Below are positions 37,137 through 45,600 of a stretch of DNA of 64,000 nt, piece after piece (within the stretch, counting starts at the first letter, position 1; each line of letters starts with the position of its first letter). Origin of the DNA: Devosia riboflavina (GTDB lineage: Bacteria; Pseudomonadota; Alphaproteobacteria; Rhizobiales; Devosiaceae); assembly GCF_000743575.1 (NCBI RefSeq), contig NZ_JQGC01000007.1, positions 62,001 through 126,000 of the forward strand, in the 5' to 3' direction. The notes below the pieces were generated by a model. That model did no database searches. It was not told the origin of the DNA and saw only the letters and a program-made list of their open reading frames with translations. The position numbers and the translations under genes are program-made.

Positions 37137-37166
37137 TTGATAGCAATATCGCACATTTGCTATCAA
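37137..37166. repeat. Perfect 10-bp inverted repeat with 10-bp spacer
   Basis: Arms TTGATAGCAA and TTGCTATCAA are exactly complementary, separated by ten bases; the total is 30 bp. It lies 5 bp before the ATG of the small frame at 37172 and inside a 935-bp interval without a well-supported gene. The shape suits an operator or partition/recombination site rather than a terminator. Confidence 0.6.
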
Positions 37167-37171
37167 TTTCC

Positions 37172-37444
37172 ATGCCTGAGCGCCTAACGGCCGCCGGCAG
37201 AGCGCTTCTCGAAAAGGCTGAAACGGTGCTGGAAGCGGCTCAGGATGCGCGCCGGACTGTTCATGATCTCGAGCGCATAACGGCCTCTACCTCTAGGTCC
37301 ATGACATTCCAAGGCTCAGTTGAATGGCTCTCAACGCTTAGCTTGTCCAAGGCTCAGATTCACGGCGGGCAATTTGTTGTGCCCCATGACGTCGACAGCA
37401 GGGGAGAGCCCGAAATTGGCTCCTTTTTTGGAACGGGCTCGTGA
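37172..37444 (+). CDS. Small hypothetical protein, possibly truncated
   Basis: A 90-residue frame starting MPERLTAAGRALLEKAETVL, EAAQDARRTVHDLERI: a convincing amphipathic helix for about 40 residues, then lower-quality sequence. It has no ribosome-binding site, and the inverted repeat ends 5 bp before the start. It may be the start of a gene whose rear half was replaced. No family recognised. Confidence 0.3.
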   Translation: MPERLTAAGRALLEKAETVLEAAQDARRTVHDLERITASTSRSMTFQGSVEWLSTLSLSKAQIHGGQFVVPHDVDSRGEPEIGSFFGTGS

Positions 37445-37761
37445 ACACTCTGGGATGTGGGTGGTGAGCCGATCGTCTCCCCCTGATCGCGCGGGAAGCT
37501 TTCAGGTTGCCCGGCGCTTATTGCAGAGGAGGACTCGGTAACGGCCATGCAGAACTTGCCATCGCCGTCGAGCGCGCCGCCGCGGTCCTCAATCTTCCTC
37601 AACGGAAAGCCCGGGTCACTTCCTCCTGGATTGCGTTTGGAGCCAGGCCGCCAGCTGGGATCGTCAGAAACGTCTCCCTTGGTTTTGGCTCGGGACGACA
37701 TGAACGAAATGGGCTTATTGAGGTCAGTTGGGGCGGACCCGACGACGTTCTGCCCCGGAAC

Positions 37762-37881
37762 AATAACACTTTTCTCGAAACCTATAACGCATCGGGATCA
37801 ACGGATAACGCCGAAAGATAATTTTGTGACAATTCACCACGACCTGCCAATGACCTGCCAATGACCTGCCAATGACCTGCT
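37762..37881 (+). repeat. Phased box element, copy A (21-bp period) plus 11-bp tandem repeat
   Basis: Boxes AATAACAC (37762), TATAACGC (37783) and GATAACGC (37804) start exactly 21 bp apart. Starting 37 bp after the start of the last box comes GACCTGCCAAT repeated 3.6 times with an 11-bp period (37841-37881). The same arrangement, with the same 37-bp offset, occurs at 44211-44320. Copy A lies about 90 bp beyond the 3' end of the recombinase gene. Confidence 0.65.
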
Positions 37882-37972
37882 GGCGGATTTCGTAAAGAAT
37901 CCCAAGAGGGAGTTTGCAGAGCGAGATGAACGGTTTGACAAATGTCCGTGTCATTTCCCCGGAAGGACTGCA

Positions 37973-39142
37973 CTATGGTTTGCGTGGTAAGCCGGATCGA
38001 CTTTTCTTGTTACTATGTCTTTGATTTCGCACCAGGCGATCCACGTTGGCTTCAATCTCGTCGGCCCGAGCCTCAAATATAGCCCGCGCATCAATGCCGC
38101 TTGGTACGACGGCCGGCTTTGCTTGAGGCGTTGGGAAATCCTCATAGACAAAGTCAATTTGCGCAACGCCAACGCCTGATCGAGCGGAAGGCTCGGCCGT
38201 GTCAGCCCCGGTTCTGCTGACGTTCTCCCCGACGGAAGGAGAAGCAAGATCTTCGGATGGCGAGGGTTTGAGAGGACTGACAAGCGCTATCTCATCTCGC
38301 CATCCATGGCGACCTGAGGCGTAATGGCCGGCGCCCCTTAGATCCAGGTGTCCTGCCATAAGAGCGATGTCGGCGGCAGAGAAGCCATTGGCCTTCCAGG
38401 TCGCGAGCGCCACATGCCGAAAGGAGTAGAGGCTCAACCGTCGGCCGGCAGCGGCTTTGCTCGCCCGAGCGAGCGCCTCTGCTATGGCATTACGCCAGGA
38501 TTCGAAGCGCTCTTCGGGGTCTGAGCTAGGCGCGGCATCGGTCCCGGCCTGGGCGAGGACGCAGAGCCATTTCAACGCCTCTATGAATGTCGGGGAGAAG
38601 CGGGTTAGTCGCAAACCCCTGTAGAACTTTCCGTTGCGGCGCTTTGCGGTTTTTATCTGCACCGTTTTTTCGGTTACGACGGCGTCGAGTAGTTCGATAG
38701 GTCGTATACCGATCCTGGGTGCAACAAGCACATATAGACCTGCCGCCATGGCGCTTCTTCCCTCGCGCTTGAGAACGAGGCGTTTGAGATGCTGGAAGGT
38801 TGCCGCGGCCTCGTCGCGTGTGGCATCGGTCACCTTGTTGCTTGATGTCTGAGGCTTAAGAGGCTCGCCGCCCCGCTCAGTTAGTCTGCGACACAAGCGC
38901 TTGAAATCGGCTTCAGGACTGAGCGAGCCCGCGGCAATGAGGGCCCTGTGATAGCTTGGCTTATAGCGCCGCAGCGTCGACCACTTGATGGGTGGAGGTG
39001 AGCCCGCTTCAACAATCAGAGCTTCGACAGGGGGCAGGTCAGGGAAAAGCTTCTTGGCCCGGTTGAGTAGGCGTGTCGCTTCGCGCTGATACTGACCTTC
39101 ACTCTTGCCGGCTCTGCCAGGATTGGATGGTTTTGCTGGCAT
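37973..39142 (-). CDS. Tyrosine-recombinase-like site-specific integrase
   Basis: About 389 residues. The catalytic half (from about residue 130) has APRIGIRPIELLDAV (first Arg), YSFRHVALATWKANG (the R-H of box II), DIALMAGHLDLRGAGHYASG (GH...HY, with Tyr as nucleophile candidate). The first His of the usual HxxR is not obvious, so it is a divergent member. The N-terminus is basic, as for arm-site binding. ATG 39142 is used; a TTG at 39205 would add 21 residues; neither has a clear ribosome-binding site. A phased repeat element lies beside its 3' end. Confidence 0.7.
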   Translation of the reverse strand: MPAKPSNPGRAGKSEGQYQREATRLLNRAKKLFPDLPPVEALIVEAGSPPPIKWSTLRRYKPSYHRALIAAGSLSPEADFKRLCRRLTERGGEPLKPQTSSNKVTDATRDEAAATFQHLKRLVLKREGRSAMAAGLYVLVAPRIGIRPIELLDAVVTEKTVQIKTAKRRNGKFYRGLRLTRFSPTFIEALKWLCVLAQAGTDAAPSSDPEERFESWRNAIAEALARASKAAAGRRLSLYSFRHVALATWKANGFSAADIALMAGHLDLRGAGHYASGRHGWRDEIALVSPLKPSPSEDLASPSVGENVSRTGADTAEPSARSGVGVAQIDFVYEDFPTPQAKPAVVPSGIDARAIFEARADEIEANVDRLVRNQRHSNKKSRSGLPRKP

Positions 39143-39374
39143 GGCGTTTTTGACGTCAGTCCGTAATGGAGTTTGATACGATTGATAATGTTTGCCGCGA
39201 CGCAAAGGAAAAAAACAATTGGCAGCAGAAGTTGGGTCGTGCTGCCGCCACCCTCTCCAGCGTGAAAGCTCATAGCGGGCTAAGGGTAACTTTTTTGCTC
39301 CATTGACGCGGAAGGGGGACGACAGGTGGTTCTGAGGGGTCTTGGGACTCGCGTCGAAGTTCTAACGCTTGGCT

Positions 39375-40571
39375 TCACGCCGATAGGCGCACATTGCCGT
39401 TCATGAAATAGCGATCGAAAAGGGGACTGGCGGCGGCGCCGATAGCGCGGGCGTTGAAGCCGACGGTTGCAGCCTCGACACGCGGGGCGATGAGGCCGCG
39501 CATGTCCTGGTTGACGAGATAGCGGCGAGTTCGTTCGACGAGCTCGTGTTTGACCGAGGTCGGGAAGGCGCCATCGATCAGGATGGCCTCGAAGTCGATG
39601 ACAGCGCAGACCGAGAGGCTCGCGCGCGCAAGTTCCTGGGCGGTACGGCCGATCCAGGGGTCGACGAAGCGGGGGAAGCGGCTCCAATCCTGCGGGAGCG
39701 TCCAGAGATCGGCCGGGTCGTGGCCGTTTTCGATGAGGCGGGTTTCGAGCAGGTGGATCGAGGCAACGTCGATCAGCTGCTGGCTTTCGCCCTGCGGACC
39801 GAAACTGCGGAGGGAGCCCAGGGCGCCCGCATTGCCGCGATGGCCGGGATAGACCGAGTTGTTGAGGACAATGCCGCCCCCGATGAAGGCGCCGACGAAG
39901 AAATAGGCGTAGTCGCGAAACTCCTTGCCGCGCCCATAGATGTGCTCGGCCTGGCATCCTGCCGTAGCATCGTTGACGAGGCTGACCGGCAGGTCGGTGA
40001 ACTCGGCAAGCTCAGAGGCGAAGTCGACATCTTTCCAGAGCAGAAATTCCTCCGCCGGAGCACCGACCAGTTCATTCCATTTCCAGAGTTCGAAGGGGAC
40101 GCCGATGCCGATGCCGCAGATGCGGGTGCGCTCGTCCGGGGAACAGGAGGCGAGAATCTGCGTGAGGCCCTCGCGCAGGAAGGCGAAGATTCGCTCGGGG
40201 AGGGGATAGGCATAGGTGATCTGCAACTGCTGGCGCACCGTGCCGCGGAAATCGGCAAGCAGCAGAACCGCGCTGCGCCGCCCGATCTTGCAGCCGACGG
40301 AGAGCACCCCGCCTTCGGCCAGACTCATGGGCACGGAGGGTTTTCCAACCTTGCCCTTGACTGGCGCCCCGCGTGCCAGAAGCCCCTCGGCCTCCATCTC
40401 GCGCAGAATGATCGAAACCGTTTGCGGTGAGAGGTTTGCAAGGCGCGCCAGGTCGCTGCCGGCGAGGGCCCCATGGCGCTGCAATAGGGTCAGCAGCAGC
40501 CGTTCGTTGTGATCCCGAACCCCACTCTGATTGACCCCGCTGCTGACGCTTCTGATGTTTGCCGTAGTCAT
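39375..40571 (-). CDS. ROK-family regulator of the fructose operon
   Basis: A 398-residue repressor. The HTH is LAGSDLARLANLSPQTVSII with REMEAEGLLARG, followed by the ROK fold (GCKIGRRSAVLLLADFRG, YAYFFVGAFIGGGIVLNNSV, IDFEAILIDGAFP). It is divergent from frcB with 187 bp between. In rhizobia the frc genes are accompanied by a ROK-type FrcR; this gene is the obvious counterpart. The intergenic inverted repeat at 40592-40608 is its likely operator. Confidence 0.88.
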   Translation of the reverse strand: MTTANIRSVSSGVNQSGVRDHNERLLLTLLQRHGALAGSDLARLANLSPQTVSIILREMEAEGLLARGAPVKGKVGKPSVPMSLAEGGVLSVGCKIGRRSAVLLLADFRGTVRQQLQITYAYPLPERIFAFLREGLTQILASCSPDERTRICGIGIGVPFELWKWNELVGAPAEEFLLWKDVDFASELAEFTDLPVSLVNDATAGCQAEHIYGRGKEFRDYAYFFVGAFIGGGIVLNNSVYPGHRGNAGALGSLRSFGPQGESQQLIDVASIHLLETRLIENGHDPADLWTLPQDWSRFPRFVDPWIGRTAQELARASLSVCAVIDFEAILIDGAFPTSVKHELVERTRRYLVNQDMRGLIAPRVEAATVGFNARAIGAAASPLFDRYFMNGNVRLSA

Positions 40572-40591
40572 GGCGGCACCATAGTTGGAGC

Positions 40592-40608
40592 TCTTCCGAA
40601 GCGGAAGA
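40592..40608. promoter_or_regulatory. Operator candidate for the ROK regulator
   Basis: Perfect arms TCTTCCG and CGGAAGA around AAG, 21 bp upstream of the ROK start. An imperfect second copy (TCTTCCG...GGAAGG) begins at about 40662 on the frcB side, after a TTGACG that could be a -35 box. Confidence 0.5.
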
Positions 40609-40758
40609 TAGCGCATCTCGAATAAATAAATAAATGAGATTTATATATTGACGACCGATCCTCTTCCGCGCAACGATGGAAGGGTGAAAACACAGGGAAC
40701 CAGCCTTCCGCCTGTGGAGGAGCCGCTTTGGCGGGGCTGTTTCAAGGGAGAGAAATCC

Positions 40759-41775
40759 GTGAAGAAGCTGCTTATGGGCACGGCATTGAGCCTTGCCGTC
40801 ATGTCGTCCGCTGCAATGGCACAGGATGCCGTCAGCGCCTGCCTCATCACCAAGACCGACACCAATCCCTTCTTCGTCAAGATGAAGGAAGGCGCCGAAG
40901 CCAAGGCGCAGGAACTGGGCGTGACGCTCAAATCCTTTGCCGGCAAGATTGACGGCGATCATGAAACCCAGGTTGCGGCCATCGAGACCTGCATTGCCGA
41001 TGGCGCCAAGGGCATTCTCATTGCCGCGTCTGATACCTCGGCCATTGTGCAGTCGGTGCAGAAGGCGCGCGACGCGGGCCTCCTGGTGATCGCACTCGAC
41101 ACCCCGCTCAATCCGGTCGATGCGGCCGACGCGACCTTTGCCACCGACAATTTCATTGCTGGCGAGCTGATCGGCAAATGGGCCGCGGGCAAGCTCGGCG
41201 CTGAGGCCGCCAATGCCAAGATCGCCATGCTCGACCTTGCCGTCAGCCAGCCCAGCGTCGACGTGCTGCGCGATCAGGGTTTCCTCTCCGGCTTCGGCAT
41301 TGAACTGGGTGATTCCAACAAGTGGGGCGACGAAAGCGATCCGCGCATCGTCGGCCATGACGTGACGGCCGGTAACGAGGAAGGCGGCCGCAAGGCGATG
41401 GAAAACCTGCTCGCCAAGGACCCGATGATCAACGTCGTCTACACGATCAACGAACCCTCCGCTGCCGGCGCCTATGAAGCGCTGAAATCCTTCGGCCGCG
41501 AGAACGATGTCACCATCGTTTCCGTCGACGGCGGCTGCCCGGGCGTCGCTAATGTGAAGGACGGCGTCATCGGCGCGACCTCGCAGCAGTACCCGCTGCA
41601 GATGGCGGCGCTCGGCGTCGAGGCGATCAAGGCCTGGGCCGATAGCGGCACCAAGCCGACCCCGACCGAAGGCAAGGACTTCTTCGACACCGGCGTGAAG
41701 CTCGTGACCGACCAGCCGGTCGATGGCGTCGACTCCGTCGACACGACCGAAGGCGCCAACCTCTGCTGGGGCTGA
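40759..41775 (+). CDS. frcB: Fructose-type ABC transporter binding protein
   Basis: A 338-residue periplasmic sugar receptor of the pentose/hexose (CUT2) family. GTG start at 40759 with AAGGGAGAG upstream; signal peptide [20 protein letters not shown]. The mature start [20 protein letters not shown] and [20 protein letters not shown] are characteristic of FrcB of Sinorhizobium. It binds fructose (and in S. meliloti also ribose and mannose). A hairpin separates it from frcC. Confidence 0.9.
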   Translation: MKKLLMGTALSLAVMSSAAMAQDAVSACLITKTDTNPFFVKMKEGAEAKAQELGVTLKSFAGKIDGDHETQVAAIETCIADGAKGILIAASDTSAIVQSVQKARDAGLLVIALDTPLNPVDAADATFATDNFIAGELIGKWAAGKLGAEAANAKIAMLDLAVSQPSVDVLRDQGFLSGFGIELGDSNKWGDESDPRIVGHDVTAGNEEGGRKAMENLLAKDPMINVVYTINEPSAAGAYEALKSFGRENDVTIVSVDGGCPGVANVKDGVIGATSQQYPLQMAALGVEAIKAWADSGTKPTPTEGKDFFDTGVKLVTDQPVDGVDSVDTTEGANLCWG

Positions 41776-41788
41776 TAGGCTAGTCGTC

Positions 41789-41818
41789 GGCTCGGGGCGG
41801 TGGAGGCCGCCCTGAGCC
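41789..41818 (+). other. Hairpin between frcB and frcC
   Basis: Twelve-base arms GGCTCGGGGCGG and CCGCCCTGAGCC with a single G-U pair and a six-base loop, beginning 13 bp after the frcB stop. No T-run. It probably uncouples the level of binding protein from the membrane subunits. Confidence 0.55.
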
Positions 41819-41846
41819 ACAGGGAATTCGGGCGAGGAGAAACGCA

Positions 41847-42905
41847 ATGACCAATCCAACCGAGGCCGAAGCCGGCCTCGCGCGCCGCAACGAGTCGATT
41901 GCTAGTTTTGAGCAGCAGATCACCCTGCTCTCGCGCCTGCAGCATGCGCTGCACAGCAATCCCGCGCTCGTACCGCTGATCGTGCTGGTGCTCTCGATCG
42001 TGGTGTTTGGCGCGCTGCTCGGCGGCAAGTTCTTCTCGTCCTTCGCGTTGACGCTGATCCTGCAGCAGGTCGCCATTGTCGGCATTGTCGGGGCGGCGCA
42101 GTCGCTTGTTATCCTCACCGCCGGCATCGACCTTTCGGTCGGGGCCATCATGGTTTTGAGTTCGGTGGTGATGGGGCAGTTCACCTTTCGCCTCGGCATG
42201 CCGCCGGCCGTTGCCATCGCCTGCGGCCTCGTGCTCGGCACCTTTATCGGCTTCGTCAATGGCTGGCTGATCGCGCGGGTCAAACTGCCGCCCTTCATCG
42301 TCACGCTTGGCGTCTGGCAGATCGCCCTTGCCAGCAACTTTTTGTATTCTGGCAATGAAACCATTCGCGCCCAGGAGATCGAGACACAGGCGCCGTTGCT
42401 GCAATTTTTCGGGCAGTCGTTCTCGGTCGCGGGTGCCGTGTTCACCTATGGCGTCATCGCCTTCATCGCGATTGTCCTCGTCCTCGCCTATGTGCTGCGG
42501 CATACCGCCTGGGGGCGGCATGTCTATGCCGTGGGCGACGATGCGGAGGCGGCAAAGCTGGCCGGCGTCAATACGCGGGCGGTGCTGATCTCTGTCTATA
42601 TGCTCTCGGGCCTCATCTGCGCCTTTGCCGGCTGGGTGCTCATCGGCCGCATCGGGTCGGTTTCGCCGACCTCGGGCCAGACGGCCAATATCGAGAGCAT
42701 CACGGCCGTGGTGATCGGCGGCATTTCGCTGTTCGGCGGGCGCGGCTCGATCATGGGCATGCTGTTCGGCGCGCTGATCGTCGGCGTGTTCTCGCTGGGC
42801 CTGCGCCTCCTCGGCGCCGACGCGCAGTGGACTTATCTCCTTATCGGCGTTCTCATCATTGCCGCCGTTGCGGTCGACCAGTGGATCAGAAAGGTGTCGG
42901 CATGA
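41847..42905 (+). CDS. frcC: Fructose-type ABC transporter permease
   Basis: A 352-residue CUT2 permease. It has AAQSLVILTAGIDLSVGAIM, the EAA-like loop YAVGDDAEAAKLAGVNTRAV and SITAVVIGGISLFGGRGSIM, typical of RbsC/FrcC. About eight to ten helices. A GAGGAG site precedes ATG 41847. Forms a homodimeric channel with FrcA on the cytoplasmic side. Confidence 0.92.
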   Translation: MTNPTEAEAGLARRNESIASFEQQITLLSRLQHALHSNPALVPLIVLVLSIVVFGALLGGKFFSSFALTLILQQVAIVGIVGAAQSLVILTAGIDLSVGAIMVLSSVVMGQFTFRLGMPPAVAIACGLVLGTFIGFVNGWLIARVKLPPFIVTLGVWQIALASNFLYSGNETIRAQEIETQAPLLQFFGQSFSVAGAVFTYGVIAFIAIVLVLAYVLRHTAWGRHVYAVGDDAEAAKLAGVNTRAVLISVYMLSGLICAFAGWVLIGRIGSVSPTSGQTANIESITAVVIGGISLFGGRGSIMGMLFGALIVGVFSLGLRLLGADAQWTYLLIGVLIIAAVAVDQWIRKVSA

Positions 42906-43678
42906 CCCAACCGGTTCTTTACGCGCGTGGCCTCAACAAGCGCTATGGCAAGGTCACGGCCCTCGACAATTGCGATTTCGATCTCATGCCCGGCGAAATC
43001 CTGGCGGTGATCGGCGACAATGGCGCGGGAAAGACTTCGCTGATCAAGGTGCTCTCGGGCGCCATCCAGCCCGATAGCGGCGAGATGTTTCTCGAGGATC
43101 GCCAGGTCAGCTTTCCCTCCCCGATCGCCGCGCGCCAGGCGGGCGTCGAAACCGTCTACCAGACGCTTGCCATGTCGCCGGCCCTTTCTATTGCCGACAA
43201 CATGTTCATGGGGCGTGAGCTGAGGAAGCCTGGTTTCATGGGCTCGGTGTTGCGCCAACTCGACCGACCTGCCATGGAGCGAATTGCACGCGAAAAACTG
43301 TCAGACCTGGGCTTGATGACTATCCAGAACATTAACCAGGCGGTCGAAACCCTCTCCGGTGGGCAGCGGCAGGGTGTGGCGGTGGCGAGGGCCGCGGCAT
43401 TCGGCTCGAAGGTCATCATTCTCGACGAGCCGACGGCGGCGCTCGGCGTCAAGGAATCCCGGCGCGTGCTGGAATTGATCCAGGACGTTAGAGCGCGTGG
43501 CATTCCGATCATCCTGATCAGCCACAACATGCCGCACGTGTTTGAAGTGGCCGACCGCATCCACGTGCATCGCCTGGGCCGCCGGCTCTGCGTCATCGAT
43601 CCTAAGGACTATACCATGTCGGACGCCGTGGCCTTCATGACGGGAGCCAAGGCTGCGCCCCTTCAGGTTGACGCATAG
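42902..43678 (+). CDS. frcA: Fructose-type ABC transporter ATPase
   Basis: A 258-residue single-cassette ATPase: Walker A GDNGAGKTSLIKVL, signature LSGGQRQGVAVARAAAF, Walker B VIILDEPTAALGV, H-loop ISHNMPH. FrcA is unusual among CUT2 ATPases in having one cassette rather than two, and this length agrees. Start overlaps the frcC stop as ATGA. The FrcK kinase gene that follows frcA in S. meliloti is absent here. Confidence 0.92.
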   Translation: MTQPVLYARGLNKRYGKVTALDNCDFDLMPGEILAVIGDNGAGKTSLIKVLSGAIQPDSGEMFLEDRQVSFPSPIAARQAGVETVYQTLAMSPALSIADNMFMGRELRKPGFMGSVLRQLDRPAMERIAREKLSDLGLMTIQNINQAVETLSGGQRQGVAVARAAAFGSKVIILDEPTAALGVKESRRVLELIQDVRARGIPIILISHNMPHVFEVADRIHVHRLGRRLCVIDPKDYTMSDAVAFMTGAKAAPLQVDA

Positions 43679-43819
43679 CGCGAAGGGAGAGCTGGTGGCA
43701 GGTACGGTCCGATGCCCGGCCACCGATTGGATTTGATCGCCGCCATGATGAGGGAAGGGGTACGTGCCGGCGGATTGATCGTCCGAGATACCGCGACGCA
43801 AAGTCCGACTTTGCGGCCT

Positions 43820-43999
43820 TTGTTGTTAGTCCACGAATATTGCCCGCTTACCCACTGGAATTCCAAGGCAACCATGGGACTTGGTGCAACTCAATCGAGC
43901 GGGATTTGAGTGGAAAGAGGGTAGCGAACGCGGGGGGGAGCCTCATTGCGAAGCGGAATCACCTGAACCGCCGAACTGCGACCTTGTTGTTAGTCCACG
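43820..43999 (+). repeat. Direct repeat pair, 16 bp, 164 bp apart
   Basis: TTGTTGTTAGTCCACG occurs at 43820-43835 and 43984-43999, and similarity extends a few bases leftward (GCGGCCT / GCGACC). The spacer is non-coding. It may mark ends of a decayed insertion or recombination site. Confidence 0.5.
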
Positions 44000-44210
44000 G
44001 AACGAGGCAGTGCTGCGCCCAGGTTGTTGAGAGGGAAATTGGGGTGCAAAGCTACGAATTTTCCTGCTTTTCAGCAGTTTTTGCCTCTCGGGCACTGAGA
44101 CCAAATTGCGGGCAAAGGCCGGAATGAAAGGGCTCTCACCCCAATAAGAGCGTTTTCATCGTCGCCGATAACTATGGCCCCCAGCTATCTGGAACCGAAT
44201 TTCCACGGCC

Positions 44211-44320
44211 AATAACGCTAATATCGAAAAGAAAAACACCGTCCGCGTTTCCGATAACGCCGGAGCGGCATCTGATAACGCTAAAATAGAACTTTGTGGC
44301 AAAATCTCATGACCTGCCAG
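44211..44320 (+). repeat. Phased box element, copy B (21-bp period)
   Basis: AATAACGC (44211), a degenerate AAAAACAC (44232), GATAACGC (44253) and GATAACGC (44274) start exactly 21 bp apart, followed 37 bp after the last box start by GACCTGCCAG (44311). The layout aligns without gaps with copy A at 37762-37850. Both copies have the same orientation and enclose the recombinase gene, the ROK regulator and frcBCA. Confidence 0.65.
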
Positions 44321-44742
44321 TGATCTATCCATGACCCTATTGCGATCCTCACGCAGGTCATGTGCAGGTTTTTTTGAGAAAATGGGGACAGGATTGAACC
44401 GGAACGCTCAAAAACCGCCGAAGCGAGCGGCTGCTTTGTCATGGCACCAGCGAGACGGGTTTCGGAAGCGTCCTGAAAAAATGCAGCGTGTCTTCTGACC
44501 TTGATCTGTTTTCTTGCGAGCGCCAGTGGCCGCAACAAAGAAGGCTACGCTAACAAGCGCAATGCTGGCGACTAGCCATGGCGCTCTCTATGCCGGCTCA
44601 TGATCCGGTGCGAGAGCTCGTTCCACCGGCGAGTGTCTTCGGAACGTCCGTCGCGCAATTTTGGGCCCAAGAGCGTGATGGGTTGGCGCCGACCATCCGC
44701 CAACGCGCTTTATTCTGACCCTTGTCAAGTATCATCAGCTAA

Positions 44743-44770
44743 CTTATGACATATGACTTATGACATAAGT
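44743..44770. promoter_or_regulatory. Operator of the SDR-GntR-RraA operon
   Basis: CTTATGACATA occurs twice in tandem with a 14-bp period. The second copy is part of ACTTATGACATAAGT (44756-44770), a palindrome with one central base, ending 11 bp before the SDR start codon. A TTGTCA at about 44723 may be the -35 box. The FadR-type regulator encoded in the operon is the obvious ligand-responsive repressor. Confidence 0.6.
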
Positions 44771-44781
44771 TGGAGCGATAG

Positions 44782-45600
44782 ATGTCTGACCTTTTCAGCG
44801 TCGCTGGCAAAGTGGTGGTCCTGACCGGGGGTCTAGGGCAGCTTGGTCGCGAATTTACCACTTCGCTGGCCAAGGCTGGTGCCAGGGTGGCGGTTTATAG
44901 CCGCCGTTCGATCACCCAGGAAAAGTTTGACGAGCTGTTTCCCGGGCTCGGCGAAAACGTTCGCATCTATGAAGCCAGCGTTACCGACAAGGCGGCCATC
45001 GAAGCTGCGACCGACAAGGTGATCGCCGATTGGGGCGTGCCGGATGTGTTGGTCAACAATGCCGGCATCGATTCCAAGCCCGATGGCGGCGCTGAGCAGA
45101 ATGCGCCCTTCGAAGTCTACCCGCAGAAATTCTGGGACGAGATCATCGATACCAACCTGACCGGCGTGATGCTGTGCAGCCAGGTGGTCGGCGCCAAGAT
45201 GGCAGAGAAGGGTCGCGGCAGTATCATCAATGTCGGCTCGATCTACGGCATCGTCTCGCCCAACCAGGCGCTCTATGCCTATCGCGAAAAGCGCGACGGC
45301 GTGCCCTTCATCAAGGCGGTGTCTTACGCCGCTTCGAAGTCCGGCCTCGTCAACCTGACGCGCTATGTCGCGACCTATTGGGCCGAGAAGAATGTCCGCT
45401 GCAACCTGATCTCCTTCGGTGGCGTAAAGACCGGCAGCTTCGACAAGGAGTTCGTCGACAACTTCCTCGAGCGCGTGCCGATGCGCCGCCAGGCCGAGAA
45501 GGGCGAATATAACGGCGTCATCCAGTTCCTCGCCTCGGATGCCTCGTCCTACATGACCGGCTCCAACGTCGTGGTCGATGGCGGGTTTACCGCATGGTGA
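44782..45600 (+). CDS. SDR-family NAD(P)-dependent oxidoreductase
   Basis: A 272-residue classical short-chain dehydrogenase: cofactor loop VVLTGGLGQLGREFTTSLAK, VLVNNAGIDSKPDGG, catalytic Ser in INVGSIYGIVSPNQALY and the Tyr/Lys pair in VSYAASKSGLVNLTRYV, with a C-terminal GSNVVVDGGFTAW. It probably interconverts a hydroxyl and a keto group on a sugar acid or polyol. It is first gene of an operon with a GntR regulator (7-bp overlap) and RraA. Confidence 0.9.
   Translation: MSDLFSVAGKVVVLTGGLGQLGREFTTSLAKAGARVAVYSRRSITQEKFDELFPGLGENVRIYEASVTDKAAIEAATDKVIADWGVPDVLVNNAGIDSKPDGGAEQNAPFEVYPQKFWDEIIDTNLTGVMLCSQVVGAKMAEKGRGSIINVGSIYGIVSPNQALYAYREKRDGVPFIKAVSYAASKSGLVNLTRYVATYWAEKNVRCNLISFGGVKTGSFDKEFVDNFLERVPMRRQAEKGEYNGVIQFLASDASSYMTGSNVVVDGGFTAW

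Larger units (their letters stand above)
43679..44742. other. 1.1-kb interval without supported gene
   Basis: Overlapping short frames on both strands have no recognisable motif. The stretch holds a pair of direct repeats at 43820 and 43984, the phased box element copy B at 44211-44320 and, at its right end, the promoter/operator of the SDR operon. It reads as recombination scar or regulatory DNA. Confidence 0.5.

Noticed and set aside
44385..44405. On the minus strand GGTTCAATCC resembles a tRNA T-loop, suggesting a tRNA 3' end used as an integration site.
   Set aside because: The flanking bases do not pair to form a T-stem and no anticodon or acceptor stem can be drawn; treated as chance.
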